A stretch of DNA of 59,274 nucleotides from Ectothiorhodospira shaposhnikovii (GTDB taxonomy: Bacteria > Pseudomonadota > Gammaproteobacteria > Ectothiorhodospirales > Ectothiorhodospiraceae). A model generated the notes under the pieces. It was not told where the DNA came from and made no database searches. It was given only the letters and a program-made list of their open reading frames with translations. The stretch lies in assembly GCF_016584105.1 (NCBI RefSeq), contig NZ_NRSM01000022.1, forward strand, positions 1 to 59,274. The letters are read 5' to 3'. Positions 7,335 through 15,496 of the stretch are shown one piece after another (the stretch's first letter is position 1; every line of letters starts with the position of its first letter). The position numbers and the translations under genes were made by a program.

Positions 7335-8513
7335 ATGACTCAGGAAGGTCAAACCACACCCCGACGCAGCGGGCGTTCCAGACATTCCAGAAAGCGCCCT
7401 CCCCTCTGGCGACGGTTCCTCGGTCCCTTCATTGCCCTGACCCTGATCGCCACGGTCATCCTGCTGTACTGGGTACTTCTGGTTCCAGGCCCGGATAGTC
7501 AGGCACGGCATCACCACGAAGCCCCCATGCCGTCGGCACGGGAACGCACCTCGGCCCTGCCGCCCCTCGTACTCCCCCGAGATGAAGCCCCCCATGTCAG
7601 CGCCACCGAATGGTGGTATTACAGCGGCCATCTGTTTGGCGAACAGGGCGAGCATTACAGCTTCCATATCACCGTCTTCCTGCGCGACGGCATCGTGCGG
7701 CATACCGTCTTCCATGGCTCGTTCACCGATCACGACAATGATCAGCGCCACACCGCCCAGCACCGCACCGCCGGCATTCCATCCCCGGTCAACACCGAGG
7801 GTTTCGATTTCCGTTACGCGGACTGGCGGGTATCCGGGTCTGGTGACGAACATCTGCTCATCATGAACGAAGAAGAGTTCCAGCTGACCCTGAGCCTGAC
7901 CGACCCCTGGCCGCCAGTCCTGCACAAGGCCCACGGCTCGGCCACCCCGGGTCTGCTGGACTTCGGCGACGCAGGCATCAGCTATTACTACTCCCGCCCA
8001 CGCATGCAGGCCCGGGGCCAGATCCGGCTGGGTCAGGAGACCCCCACCCCGGTGACCGGGGAGGTCTGGTTCGACCACCAGTGGGGGGATTTCGAAGCCA
8101 CCAGGCTGGGCTGGAACTGGTTTGCCCTGCACCTGGAGGACGGCACGGAGCTGATGATTTACGAGCTCTATGATCAGCACGGCAGCCCGCTGACGACCCT
8201 GGGCACCCGTTCCCGCCGGGGGCATTCGGAAGCGATTTCTTCCGGGGACATTCGGGTCCGCAACCTTGGGGAATGGACCAGTTCGCAGTCAGGCCTGCGT
8301 TATCCCGCAGCCTGGGAGATCGAGATACCGGAAGGTCGATTACAGGTCGAACCCCTGCGTCAGAACAGCGAGTTCGATGGCCGGGAAAGTATATTCATGA
8401 TCTACTGGGAAGGCGGTGTGCGCGTCAGCGGTATCCTGGAGGGCGTGGGTTTTGTGGAAATGAGCGGCTACGACGGCATCATCCCGGCACCCGACATGAC
8501 CGGAACCCGGTGA
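7335..8513 (+). CDS. CrtC/AttH-family lipocalin-like protein (carotenoid 1,2-hydratase-like or secreted hydrolase)
   Basis: 392 residues with a basic N-terminus and one membrane anchor near residues 29-50, so the body is probably periplasmic. The hallmark EWWYYSGHL (about residue 92) and WFDHQWGDF are the conserved blocks shared by CrtC hydroxyneurosporene synthases and the AttH/COG5621 'predicted secreted hydrolase' family. In a phototroph a CrtC role, hydrating acyclic carotenoids for spirilloxanthin-type pigments, is attractive. However, the membrane anchor and the neighbours (polysaccharide genes, no other crt genes) fit the AttH branch at least as well. Start ATG 7335 follows AGAGGAAAT. 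I leave the symbol blank because the two branches cannot be separated by eye. Confidence 0.7.
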   Translation: MTQEGQTTPRRSGRSRHSRKRPPLWRRFLGPFIALTLIATVILLYWVLLVPGPDSQARHHHEAPMPSARERTSALPPLVLPRDEAPHVSATEWWYYSGHLFGEQGEHYSFHITVFLRDGIVRHTVFHGSFTDHDNDQRHTAQHRTAGIPSPVNTEGFDFRYADWRVSGSGDEHLLIMNEEEFQLTLSLTDPWPPVLHKAHGSATPGLLDFGDAGISYYYSRPRMQARGQIRLGQETPTPVTGEVWFDHQWGDFEATRLGWNWFALHLEDGTELMIYELYDQHGSPLTTLGTRSRRGHSEAISSGDIRVRNLGEWTSSQSGLRYPAAWEIEIPEGRLQVEPLRQNSEFDGRESIFMIYWEGGVRVSGILEGVGFVEMSGYDGIIPAPDMTGTR

Positions 8514-8613
8514 ACATGGCCACTCATCCCAACCATGAAGTTGTTCACTCATACTTCGGATTGGACGCAACGCTCACCTGCTCAGGCCTTTATCTTTCCC
8601 GGATCCATATCGC

Positions 8614-9060
8614 ATGTTCCGACACTTGCTGACCATCTGCACAGGAAATATCTGCCGCAGCCCTCTGGCCCAAGCCTGCCTGGAGGCCATGGCATCGGAT
8701 TCAGGGCGAGAACTGGTGGTTCAATCTGCCGGGACAAGTGCCCTGGCGGGGCACCCCGCCGAGGAAATCACGCGCAGGCTTGCGGCTCTGCGTGGCCTGA
8801 GCCTGGATGACCACAAGGGGCAACAGGTTTCCATCGAGCACCTGCGTTGGGCAGACCTTGTTCTTGTCATGGAGCCACATCACCAGCAGTACTTGCTGGA
8901 CCTGTACCCGACAGCCCGGGGCAAGATCTTTCTGCTGGGGCACTGGACTGAGCAAGTCATTGATGACCCTTTTCAGCAGGCAGAACACGTCCACTTGCGG
9001 ATTCATCAGCAAATCCACGAGGCCACGAAAACCTGGATCGATAAAATGATGAAAAGTTGA
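8614..9060 (+). CDS. wzb: Low-molecular-weight protein-tyrosine phosphatase (Wzb-like)
   Basis: 148 residues, the usual length. The phosphate-binding loop CTGNICRS (C-X5-R-S) starts at residue 9, and the general-acid loop IDDPF is near residue 118, so the catalytic Cys, Arg and Asp are all present. These enzymes remove phosphate from the tyrosine tail of Wzc-type kinases. The wzc gene is 4.3 kb away on the other strand, so this is probably its partner although not in the same operon. There is no strong ribosome site before ATG 8614. A hairpin with a short T run follows the gene. Confidence 0.9.
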   Translation: MFRHLLTICTGNICRSPLAQACLEAMASDSGRELVVQSAGTSALAGHPAEEITRRLAALRGLSLDDHKGQQVSIEHLRWADLVLVMEPHHQQYLLDLYPTARGKIFLLGHWTEQVIDDPFQQAEHVHLRIHQQIHEATKTWIDKMMKS

Positions 9061-9117
9061 GACCCGCGTTCCGTATGATGCACGCCCCGCTCTCTCTCAC
9101 TCAGGGGCGGCATTTTT

Positions 9118-9152
9118 GCCGGGGATTGGGTCAACTCCGTCCCCGGCCTTTT
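9118..9152 (+). terminator. Rho-independent terminator after wzb
   Basis: Perfect 8-base stem GCCGGGGA (9118-9125) / TCCCCGGC (9140-9147), loop of 14, followed by CTTTT. A second, weaker stem with a T run lies just upstream (about 9084-9117). Confidence 0.65.
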
Positions 9153-9228
9153 CCCTGGGCCTGTTTGACCCTGCTCAAGAATTCTTGAAAATCCGTAGCT
9201 TTCCTTACGTCGCCTCCATTCTGCCCAC

Positions 9229-9260
9229 TTGACATCCCACGCTGTCAACGTAGACTGACA
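9229..9260 (+). promoter_or_regulatory. Antenna-operon promoter with overlapping PpsR/CrtJ-type operator
   Basis: The -35 box TTGACA (9229-9234) and -10 box TAGACT (9251-9256) are 16 bases apart. TGT-N12-ACA (9243-9260), the consensus for the PpsR/CrtJ repressor of photosynthesis genes in purple bacteria, covers the -10 box. A second palindrome, TTGACA-N8-TGTCAA (9229-9248), overlaps it. No ppsR gene is in the window. Confidence 0.6.
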
Positions 9261-9496
9261 ACCATGCTCAGATCGGGGTTGAGGCCTTCGCCGGATCACC
9301 CCGTGAAAGTTGCAAGGCAGAGGAGACTTTCAGGATCGGACTCCCATGACCCACCCTCTGTGGATCGACGAGTGCCGCACCTGAAAACGCACAGTTTTTA
9401 TTTGGGCTGACTGTTTCCGCGTCAGTGGTCATGTCGGCTTCAAGCGGCCTGGTCTTTCCGTAAGACTTGGTAATCCAACCCAAGAGGGCGTTATCA

Positions 9497-9682
9497 ATGA
9501 GTGAGTACAGACCCAGCAGTCCCAGCAACCCCCGTGATGATTGGAAGCTGTGGCTGGTTGTCAATCCTGGCACCTGGCTGATGCCGATCCTGATGGCTGT
9601 TCTGGTGGTTGCTCTGGCTGTTCACGCTTTCGTTTACAGCAACGACAACTACAACCCGCTGACCTATTCCGTTTCCGAGTAA
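9497..9682 (+). CDS. Light-harvesting antenna polypeptide, alpha subunit
   Basis: 61-residue integral membrane polypeptide that binds bacteriochlorophyll and carotenoid in an LH1 or LH2 ring. It has the alpha-type N-terminus DDWKLWLVVNP and a single membrane helix with the chlorophyll-liganding His in VALAVHAFVY, followed by a polar tail. ATG 9497 follows a GAGGG site. A TTG at 9467 would add ten residues that do not resemble the family. It is followed 16 bases later by the beta subunit. LH1 (puf) and LH2 (puc) cannot be separated reliably by eye, and no reaction-centre genes are adjacent, which favours a stand-alone puc-type operon. Confidence 0.9.
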   Translation: MSEYRPSSPSNPRDDWKLWLVVNPGTWLMPILMAVLVVALAVHAFVYSNDNYNPLTYSVSE

Positions 9683-9698
9683 TCCGAGGACTTTGATC

Positions 9699-9836
9699 AT
9701 GGATAACAGCATTTCCGGACTGACTGAAGAGCAGGCAAAAGAATTCCACGAGCAGTTCAAGACCACCTTCACGGTGTTCATGGTTCTGGCTGCCGTTGCT
9801 CACTTCCTGGTGTACATGTGGAGACCCTTCTACTAA
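9699..9836 (+). CDS. Light-harvesting antenna polypeptide, beta subunit
   Basis: 45-residue antenna polypeptide. It carries the beta-type N-terminus SGLTEEQAKEFHEQF and a membrane helix with the chlorophyll-ligand His in AAVAHFLVYMWRPF; the WRPF end is characteristic. ATG 9699 has GAGG about ten bases upstream. It follows the alpha gene, the reverse of the beta-alpha order in the well-studied puf and puc operons. A long inverted repeat after the stop probably ends or stabilises the transcript. Confidence 0.92.
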   Translation: MDNSISGLTEEQAKEFHEQFKTTFTVFMVLAAVAHFLVYMWRPFY

Positions 9837-9875
9837 GAAGGTCCGCAGGTTCGCCGCTCTGAAGTAGAGTAGCCT

Positions 9876-9938
9876 GGGCAGGCAGAGGTCGGTTCAACAT
9901 GTTTGCATATGACATGTAAATCCGCCTTCTGCCTGCCC
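9876..9938 (+). terminator. Inverted repeat downstream of antenna genes (terminator or mRNA-stabilising hairpin)
   Basis: Arms GGGCAGGCAGA (9876-9886) and TCTGCCTGCCC (9928-9938) pair perfectly over 11 bases. The 41-base interval itself contains an ACATGT...ACATGT pair. The T run after it is weak (GCTTTGT), so 3'-end protection of the abundant antenna message is as likely as termination. Confidence 0.6.
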
Positions 9939-10012
9939 GCTTTGTATTGCCATTCCGTTACCCTGAGTGGTAGTGACCGCAGGCATCAGGATGCACCTGC
10001 CGATTTCTGGCG

Positions 10013-10351
10013 TCAGTCGTTAAGTAATTCCTCTCTGACCTTGGCCATCCCCCCCCGCCCCTTGATACCCTTGTTGGCAGCGATCACAGGCACCCTCATG
10101 TTCTTGAGGCGTTCTATCGTATCCCTGTGAAAGGCGATCTCCTTGGCGCGCATGACTTCCACTTGGGCAAGCGCCTCTTCAAGGGTATGGAACCATTCGC
10201 CCGAATGGGCATACTCCGGCAGGGTGAATATCTTGCCAACATCGTCGAAGAAAAGGCGGAAGCAGATGGACTTCTCATCTTCCGAAGTGTACTCGGCACC
10301 CACTCTGACAATGCCCTTGGTAAGCGCCCATTTTGTTACATAGACTTCCAT
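10013..10351 (-). CDS. Conserved-looking hypothetical protein, 112 residues
   Basis: I do not recognise a family. From ATG 10351 the protein begins MEVYVTKWALTKGIVRV, a beta-rich start that looks like a genuine N-terminus; a longer frame reaches 10420. The middle is acidic and aromatic, then a predicted helix (TLEEALAQVEVMRAKEIAF), then a basic end (NKGIKGRGG). It has no signal peptide or membrane segment, so it is probably cytoplasmic. It faces the antenna operon tail to tail and stands apart from lrgB upstream. The frame and composition look real, but the function is unknown. Confidence 0.6.
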   Translation of the reverse strand: MEVYVTKWALTKGIVRVGAEYTSEDEKSICFRLFFDDVGKIFTLPEYAHSGEWFHTLEEALAQVEVMRAKEIAFHRDTIERLKNMRVPVIAANKGIKGRGGMAKVREELLND

Positions 10352-10501
10352 CGCAATGCCCCAGTGCAGTCGGTGAATGGCAGCGTACCGGTTGGTACCA
10401 GACTGATTATATGAGCTCATCAGTGGCGAAACGGCGCAAGCGTCGATAAATCCGCTCCATCCGCCTGAAATGGCGATGAGCGGCAGGCATCCCGCCCAAG
10501 G

Positions 10502-11233
10502 CTATGAACTCAGACCCGGTAGCCAGGGGAGTACCCCCGGCAATAGAAATGCGGTCATGATGCCGGCCAGACTGAGCCCAAGCCCGGCAAATGCACCGGC
10601 AGTAGCACTGATGCCGAAGGCCTGGGCAGTCCCGAAACCATGGGCCGAGAGCCCCATTGCGAATCCCTTGACCCGATCATCCTCAATCCCCATGAGACGG
10701 ATGAGTAAGGGCGAGAGCATGCATCCAATGGCGCCGGTCAACAATACCAATGCCGCCGTAAGAGACGGCAATCCCCCGATTTTTTCAGCAATCCCCATGG
10801 CGATGGGGGAAGTCACCGACTTGGGCGCCAATGACAAAAGGGTTACCCGGTCGGCACCAAGAACGGTTGCCATCATGACCGCGCTTGCCGCGGCAACACA
10901 TGCACCCGTCATCCCGGCGATGAGCAGGGGAAACAGCAGTTTCCGTATCTCATGACGGAATTCAAACAGGGGAATGGCGAGGGCAACGGTGGCGGGCCCC
11001 AGCATGAAGTGGATGAACTGAGCGCCGTCGAAATAGGTATCGTAATCGGTACCCGTGAGGAGCAGGATGCCCATCAGCAGGGCCATCGACAGCAGCACGG
11101 GGTGCAGCACCATACTGCCCCCCAGACGCCGGTTCAGCCAGAGGGATGCCAGAAACACCACCAGGGTCATGGTGAGCCATAGCAGAGGGCTGGCAGCCAG
11201 GAAGGCCCAGATATCAATGAATTCCTCATTCAT
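10502..11233 (-). CDS. lrgB: LrgB/CidB-family inner-membrane protein
   Basis: 243 residues with about seven hydrophobic segments and the LrgB-type core LAPKSVTSPIAMGIAE and LSAHGFGTAQAF. The LrgAB/CidAB pair is a two-component membrane system linked to murein hydrolase activity and, in several bacteria, to pyruvate or glycolate/glycerate transport. The first codons overlap the end of lrgA by eight bases, a tight operon. Nothing odd is visible in the sequence. Confidence 0.9.
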   Translation of the reverse strand: MNEEFIDIWAFLAASPLLWLTMTLVVFLASLWLNRRLGGSMVLHPVLLSMALLMGILLLTGTDYDTYFDGAQFIHFMLGPATVALAIPLFEFRHEIRKLLFPLLIAGMTGACVAAASAVMMATVLGADRVTLLSLAPKSVTSPIAMGIAEKIGGLPSLTAALVLLTGAIGCMLSPLLIRLMGIEDDRVKGFAMGLSAHGFGTAQAFGISATAGAFAGLGLSLAGIMTAFLLPGVLPWLPGLSS

Positions 11234-11579
11234 CCGATCTGCTCCGGAATCGGATCAGGGCAGACAGAATCGCCATGGTCACCACCAGCGCCAGGGCCGT
11301 GCTGACCACCAGTGCCGCCAGGATGGGCATCCAGTCACGGGCTACCAGACCGAAGTGGGCCATCAGACCCACACCGGCGGGCACAAAGAGCAGGGCCAGG
11401 TGGCGCAACAGGAAATCACTGACCTGCTTCAGCCCGTCGGGAATCTCGCCGCGAACCATAAGCCCCACAAACAGCAACAGCATGCCAAGCACGGGACCGG
11501 GGAAAGGCAAATCGAGCATCTGTACCGTAATTTCACCCGCAAGCTGGCACAGCAGGATCAGTGTGATGGCCTGCAACAT
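11226..11579 (-). CDS. lrgA: LrgA/CidA-family holin-like membrane protein
   Basis: 117 residues, four hydrophobic segments, with the family signature PFPGPVLGMLLLF near residue 28 and LLRHLALLFVPAGVGLM after it. ATG 11579 is preferred over ATG 11585 because the GGGAGG site lies eight bases before 11579 but only two before 11585. It is the first gene of the lrgAB operon. Confidence 0.9.
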   Translation of the reverse strand: MLQAITLILLCQLAGEITVQMLDLPFPGPVLGMLLLFVGLMVRGEIPDGLKQVSDFLLRHLALLFVPAGVGLMAHFGLVARDWMPILAALVVSTALALVVTMAILSALIRFRSRSDE

Positions 11580-11652
11580 GGTCATGACCTCCCTGTCATA
11601 CGCCCCTGCCCCACCAGAAAATCACCGCTTGCCTCAGGCCGTGGCGGCCGAC

Positions 11653-12087
11653 TCAGGGGCAGTCTCCGACGCGGCGGGCCTGGATATCCGTCTGCAGAGG
11701 CATGATGCCCATGGGGGTTTCCAGCTCCGCGTTCACCTGCCCGCTAAGGCGGTCACCCTGGAACGACATGTCGGCCTTCATGTGGACTTCCATGTCATGC
11801 TGACGACACACGAGATCGTAACTCATGGATGAGGATGTCACCTGTAGATTGGACATTTCGCAATCATCGCTCAGATCCATGAACTGAGGTCCCTTGGCAA
11901 TGTCCTCCGCAGTGATGCACTGGCGGTTGGTGGTGGTCTGGCCCGGGAAGGGGGAATCCCCCAGCAAACGGGAAACATTGGTGAACTCCCAGTCTCCGGG
12001 CTGGATGTCCAGATCCACGGCGACAGCCCCGCCGGACAAGGTCATGAGGGCAATGAACGGGAGGACCGCATGGCGGAAAGGCATCAT
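11653..12087 (-). CDS. DUF3617-family periplasmic protein
   Basis: From ATG 12087 (GGAG seven bases upstream) the protein is 144 residues: a signal peptide (MMPFRHAVLPFIALM, cleavage near GGAVAV), then the DUF3617 pattern. The pattern is a PGDWEFTNVS start, an early Cys in TTTNRQCITAED, and paired Cys residues later in the chain, probably disulphide-bonded in the periplasm. The role of the family is not established. It is a single gene, upstream of lrgA on the same strand with a 73-base gap. Confidence 0.75.
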   Translation of the reverse strand: MMPFRHAVLPFIALMTLSGGAVAVDLDIQPGDWEFTNVSRLLGDSPFPGQTTTNRQCITAEDIAKGPQFMDLSDDCEMSNLQVTSSSMSYDLVCRQHDMEVHMKADMSFQGDRLSGQVNAELETPMGIMPLQTDIQARRVGDCP

Positions 12088-12619
12088 GAAAAGGCTCCAA
12101 AGGGGCAGGATTGTGCGGAAATGGTACTGGAGCAGCGACAACCTGTCACGCGCCCCCCCCCACGTGCCATCACGGTCAGCGCGGGACCGGGCACCAGCCG
12201 GGAAAGCAGGCAAGTTTTAACCGTTTCGCGGATCATGGATTCAATTTTTAAACGGCAACAGCGCGTGCTGATACCGGCCCGAGACAGATTATGCACAACC
12301 GCGGCCTCAATAACCCATCCACCCAACCTTGTCAACCGATGCCTTCCAGATACAGGCCAAAAATCGCCATCACTTTGATTTTAAATGATAAATAAGCAAT
12401 GATCATTTCATGACCATTCTGATACAGGCAGCGTAACGGCGGGGCCCAAAGGCAGTTTCTTACATGCTATCCACATATTTATCCACAGCTTCTGTGGATA
12501 GTGCGGTTTCTCCAAACCGCGACGGGAACTTAGGTTCATCCGATGGCAAACCACTTGAACGATATCTGCTGGCCGGTCAAGGAAACTGCCGTCTTCGTTC
12601 CCCCCTGACAGCCTTGAAT
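12088..12619. other. 532-base non-coding region with AT-rich stretch and DnaA boxes
   Basis: No gene recognised. The most notable contents are an AT-rich tract at about 12372-12415 and four DnaA-box matches between 12289 and 12501. Flanking genes all run on the minus strand. Confidence 0.6.
12289..12501. promoter_or_regulatory. Cluster of DnaA-box matches
   Basis: Boxes: TTATGCACA (12289-12297), CTATCCACA (12467-12475), a perfect TTATCCACA (12479-12487), and TGTGGATAG (12493-12501, reverse orientation). The last three fall within 35 bases. The AT-rich stretch in between has a GATC site. No dnaA, dnaN, rnpA/rpmH or mnmG gene is nearby. Confidence 0.5.
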
Positions 12620-15379
12620 CTAGGCCTTCAGGCTTGACCGCTCCACCCGGGCCAGACACTCCAGCACCTTGTCACGGGCCTGGTAGAGCGCCTCCAGCCG
12701 TACGGCTACCGCTTCGGGCCCGGCGCCCTGCGCCCTGAGAGCGACGATGGCGCGCAAAATGGCATGCACTTCAACATGAGCGGTCCACAGTTCGGAAAAG
12801 GCGCCATTCATGCCGTAGCGGGCCGTGCCGCTGCCGTTGTACCAGCGCACAAAGCGGGTGTTGGAAAGGTCGTCAGGCGTTTGAACGCCCTTCTCCAGGC
12901 TGAGCACCACGCCTTCCAGCCAGCGCTGGTACCCACGTACCGCTACCGCAATAACCAGATCGCCATCCAATTTTTCTTCCATATGCATGGAAAGCACGGA
13001 TCGCTTCTGGGCCCATTGGCTGATCCAGGCGGGCAAGTACTCCGCGGGCATGGGCCTGGCAATGCCGAATCCCTGGACACGACGGCAACCCAGCCTGACG
13101 AGAGTGACGGCCTGGGCCATGTTCTCGACGCCCTCGGCAATGATTTCCTTGTTGAAGGTCAGTGCAAGGCCCACCATGGTTTCAACGATTTCCAGATCAT
13201 TGGGGTCATCAAGCATGTCCTTGACGAAGCTATGGTCAATCTTGAGTACATCCACCGGCAGGCTGCGGAAATAGGCCAGGGAGGAGAAGCCCGTGCCAAA
13301 GTCATCCAGAGCAAAGCGAACCCCCAGCTTCTTGCATTGGGCAATCACGCCGCCGGCCGCAAAAAGGTCGTTAAAGGTTGCCGTCTCCAGGATTTCGCAT
13401 TCCAGGGAATCCCTTGGCAGTTGCGGATACTTCAGCAACAAGGATTCCAGTTTCCGGACAAAATCCTTGTCCAGCAGGTGATCCGCACTGACGTTGACAC
13501 TGACGCCAAGGTTTAATCCCTGTCCATGCCATTGGGCCATCTGCCACAGGACCTGCTCAATGACCCAGTAGCCCAGAAGGGGATCCAGTTCGCTGCCGGA
13601 GAGTTCCGTCATGAAACTGGCAGGCATGAGAAGCCCCCGCTCGGGATGCCTCCAGCGCAACAGGGCCTCGGCACCCAGCACCCGCCCGCTGACAAGATCC
13701 ACCTTGGGTTGGTAATGCAGCACAAACTGCCCATCCCGCAACCCGGCTTCCATGCACTTGATGAACTGAACCAGACTCTGAAGCCGAAGTTTTCGCTCCA
13801 GGTCAAATACGGCGTAACGGTTCTTGCCCGCCTGTTTTGCCTGATACATGGCCTGATCCGCATGCCGGATCAGGGTATCGGCATCATGATCGTCGCTTGG
13901 GAAGAAGGTAACGCCCATGCTCGCCGACAGGCGCAAGGACAATCCGCCCAGCTCGGTCGGTTCGGCCAGGGCCATCAACAGACGATTGAACAGCGATCGC
14001 GCCTCATCTGAATCCTCAAGATCATTCAGCAGGATGACGAACTCGTCTCCACCCAGTCTGGCGAGTGTGTCTTCGATCCGGAGCATGCCTTGCAGGCGCT
14101 CGGCGATGACCAGCAACAGCCGATCACCCATGGCATGGCCAAATCGATCGTTGACAGGCTTGAAACCATCCAGGTCCAGATAACAGATTGCAAGCGATGA
14201 ACGTGTTCTGCGTGCCCGGTCGATAGCCTCGGTTATCCGCTCCGCCAACAGTCGGCGGTTCGGGACGCCCGTCAGAATATCGTAGTAGGCCAATCGATCC
14301 AGCTCCTGCTGGTGAGCCGAGACGCGGGTTATGAGGTCATTGAATGCCGCCACGAGCTGCCCCAGTTCGTCACGGGCGTGGAAACGTGGCAAGGAAAACC
14401 GCTGCAAGGGACCCGCGGGCAACTGTCGCGCGTGATCTGCAAGACGGCGCAGGGGAACACCCACATAATGGGTAAGAAAGAGCAACAGAGACGCCATCAC
14501 CAGGATGACGAGAGTACCCATCATGGCCATCGCCTTGACCAGGATGCGGGCATCGTCATGGGGGTTCTCCACGCTCATGACGATGGCCATGGGGTCGTCC
14601 AGAGTGGCGAGGGTCAGGGGGCGCACTGCATGGTATCCGGAAGAATCGCGAATGTACTCATCCCTATCCATGTTGCCGGACAGCAGTTTCCGGAGAGTGG
14701 AAGCCTTTACGTCATCCGACTGCGCGGCCGCAAAATAATGTCCATCAATGACCAGCCCGACATCCTGCAGACCCGCAAGGGTTCGCACACGATAAAACAA
14801 GGGCGACCAGTCAGACAGTATTACAGCCCCATGCAGACTGGCCACACGCCGACCTGATTGAAAATCCCGAAAATGACGTGTCACCACCAATAGCAGGCGA
14901 GGCTGATCCCGGGCATCGATCATCACATGGAAGCGGGTTCGGGCCAGCCCCGGGGCGTTATCGATCTCCTGGCTTGCCAGCCATGACAACAGTTCCGCAT
15001 CAAGATGGGCGGAAAATCCACCGGCAATCCAAGTGGGCTCCGTTTCACGGCTGATCACGAATCCATCGAACAGGGCCATCAGATCAAATCGGGCCTGATG
15101 CAGAAGCAGGCCCTCAGCCACCACAAGATTCCCATCCAGCACTGCTTGCCGCAATGGGTTCAGCCGCATGATCTCATCGGCTTTGTGCTGGATCATTTCG
15201 ATCTCCTGATCCAGGATCAGTTTTGCCAGTGCCGCACTGCGGTCAAAGCCTTTTTCAAGATCGGACAGGGTGACCTGTCGGGTTCCATGAATGGTCAGAA
15301 CAATGATCAGTACACCGAACACGACCATGCCACCACCCATCGCCATGACGATGGTGCCGATCAGAGAACGTCTGTCCAT
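12620..15379 (-). CDS. Membrane-bound GGDEF-EAL protein with periplasmic sensor and CZB-like C-terminus
   Basis: 919 residues. Order: membrane helix (10-30), periplasmic sensor of about 260 residues, second helix (~290-310), HAMP-like linker, GGDEF (about 370-530), EAL (about 545-790), then a ~110-residue tail. The diguanylate cyclase site is intact (LARLGGDEF), with an RIED inhibitory I-site five residues before it. The EAL site also looks intact (GAEALLRWRHP, DDFGTGFSSL, KIDHSFVKDM, AEGVEN), so it may make and break c-di-GMP. The tail resembles the chemoreceptor zinc-binding CZB domain (RWYNGSG, HVEVHAIL), but the first His and the Cys ligand positions appear replaced. Monocistronic. Confidence 0.88.
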   Translation of the reverse strand: MDRRSLIGTIVMAMGGGMVVFGVLIIVLTIHGTRQVTLSDLEKGFDRSAALAKLILDQEIEMIQHKADEIMRLNPLRQAVLDGNLVVAEGLLLHQARFDLMALFDGFVISRETEPTWIAGGFSAHLDAELLSWLASQEIDNAPGLARTRFHVMIDARDQPRLLLVVTRHFRDFQSGRRVASLHGAVILSDWSPLFYRVRTLAGLQDVGLVIDGHYFAAAQSDDVKASTLRKLLSGNMDRDEYIRDSSGYHAVRPLTLATLDDPMAIVMSVENPHDDARILVKAMAMMGTLVILVMASLLLFLTHYVGVPLRRLADHARQLPAGPLQRFSLPRFHARDELGQLVAAFNDLITRVSAHQQELDRLAYYDILTGVPNRRLLAERITEAIDRARRTRSSLAICYLDLDGFKPVNDRFGHAMGDRLLLVIAERLQGMLRIEDTLARLGGDEFVILLNDLEDSDEARSLFNRLLMALAEPTELGGLSLRLSASMGVTFFPSDDHDADTLIRHADQAMYQAKQAGKNRYAVFDLERKLRLQSLVQFIKCMEAGLRDGQFVLHYQPKVDLVSGRVLGAEALLRWRHPERGLLMPASFMTELSGSELDPLLGYWVIEQVLWQMAQWHGQGLNLGVSVNVSADHLLDKDFVRKLESLLLKYPQLPRDSLECEILETATFNDLFAAGGVIAQCKKLGVRFALDDFGTGFSSLAYFRSLPVDVLKIDHSFVKDMLDDPNDLEIVETMVGLALTFNKEIIAEGVENMAQAVTLVRLGCRRVQGFGIARPMPAEYLPAWISQWAQKRSVLSMHMEEKLDGDLVIAVAVRGYQRWLEGVVLSLEKGVQTPDDLSNTRFVRWYNGSGTARYGMNGAFSELWTAHVEVHAILRAIVALRAQGAGPEAVAVRLEALYQARDKVLECLARVERSSLKA

Positions 15380-15496
15380 AGAATAAGTTGGCCTTGCCGC
15401 GGATCATGCATCAGATGGTCGCATGATCTCACGGCCAACGGCCCATGGGCTGGCCGGGGTACCGAAAGGCTCGTTTTTTTGGATGACCGATATGAT

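Larger units (their letters stand above)
9061..9496 (+). other. Intergenic region: wzb terminator, antenna promoter and long leader
   Basis: No gene seen. It holds the wzb terminator (9118-9152), then a sigma-70 promoter with an overlapping PpsR/CrtJ-type palindrome (9229-9260). About 230 bases of untranslated leader follow before the antenna alpha start. Confidence 0.6.

Noticed and set aside
7335..8513. Naming this gene crtC outright
   Set aside because: EWWYYSGHL is shared by CrtC and AttH/COG5621 proteins; the membrane anchor and neighbours do not settle it.
12088..12619. Calling the DnaA-box region the chromosomal origin oriC
   Set aside because: No dnaA, dnaN, gyrB, rpmH, rnpA or mnmG neighbours, flanking genes all on one strand, and no genome-wide skew available.
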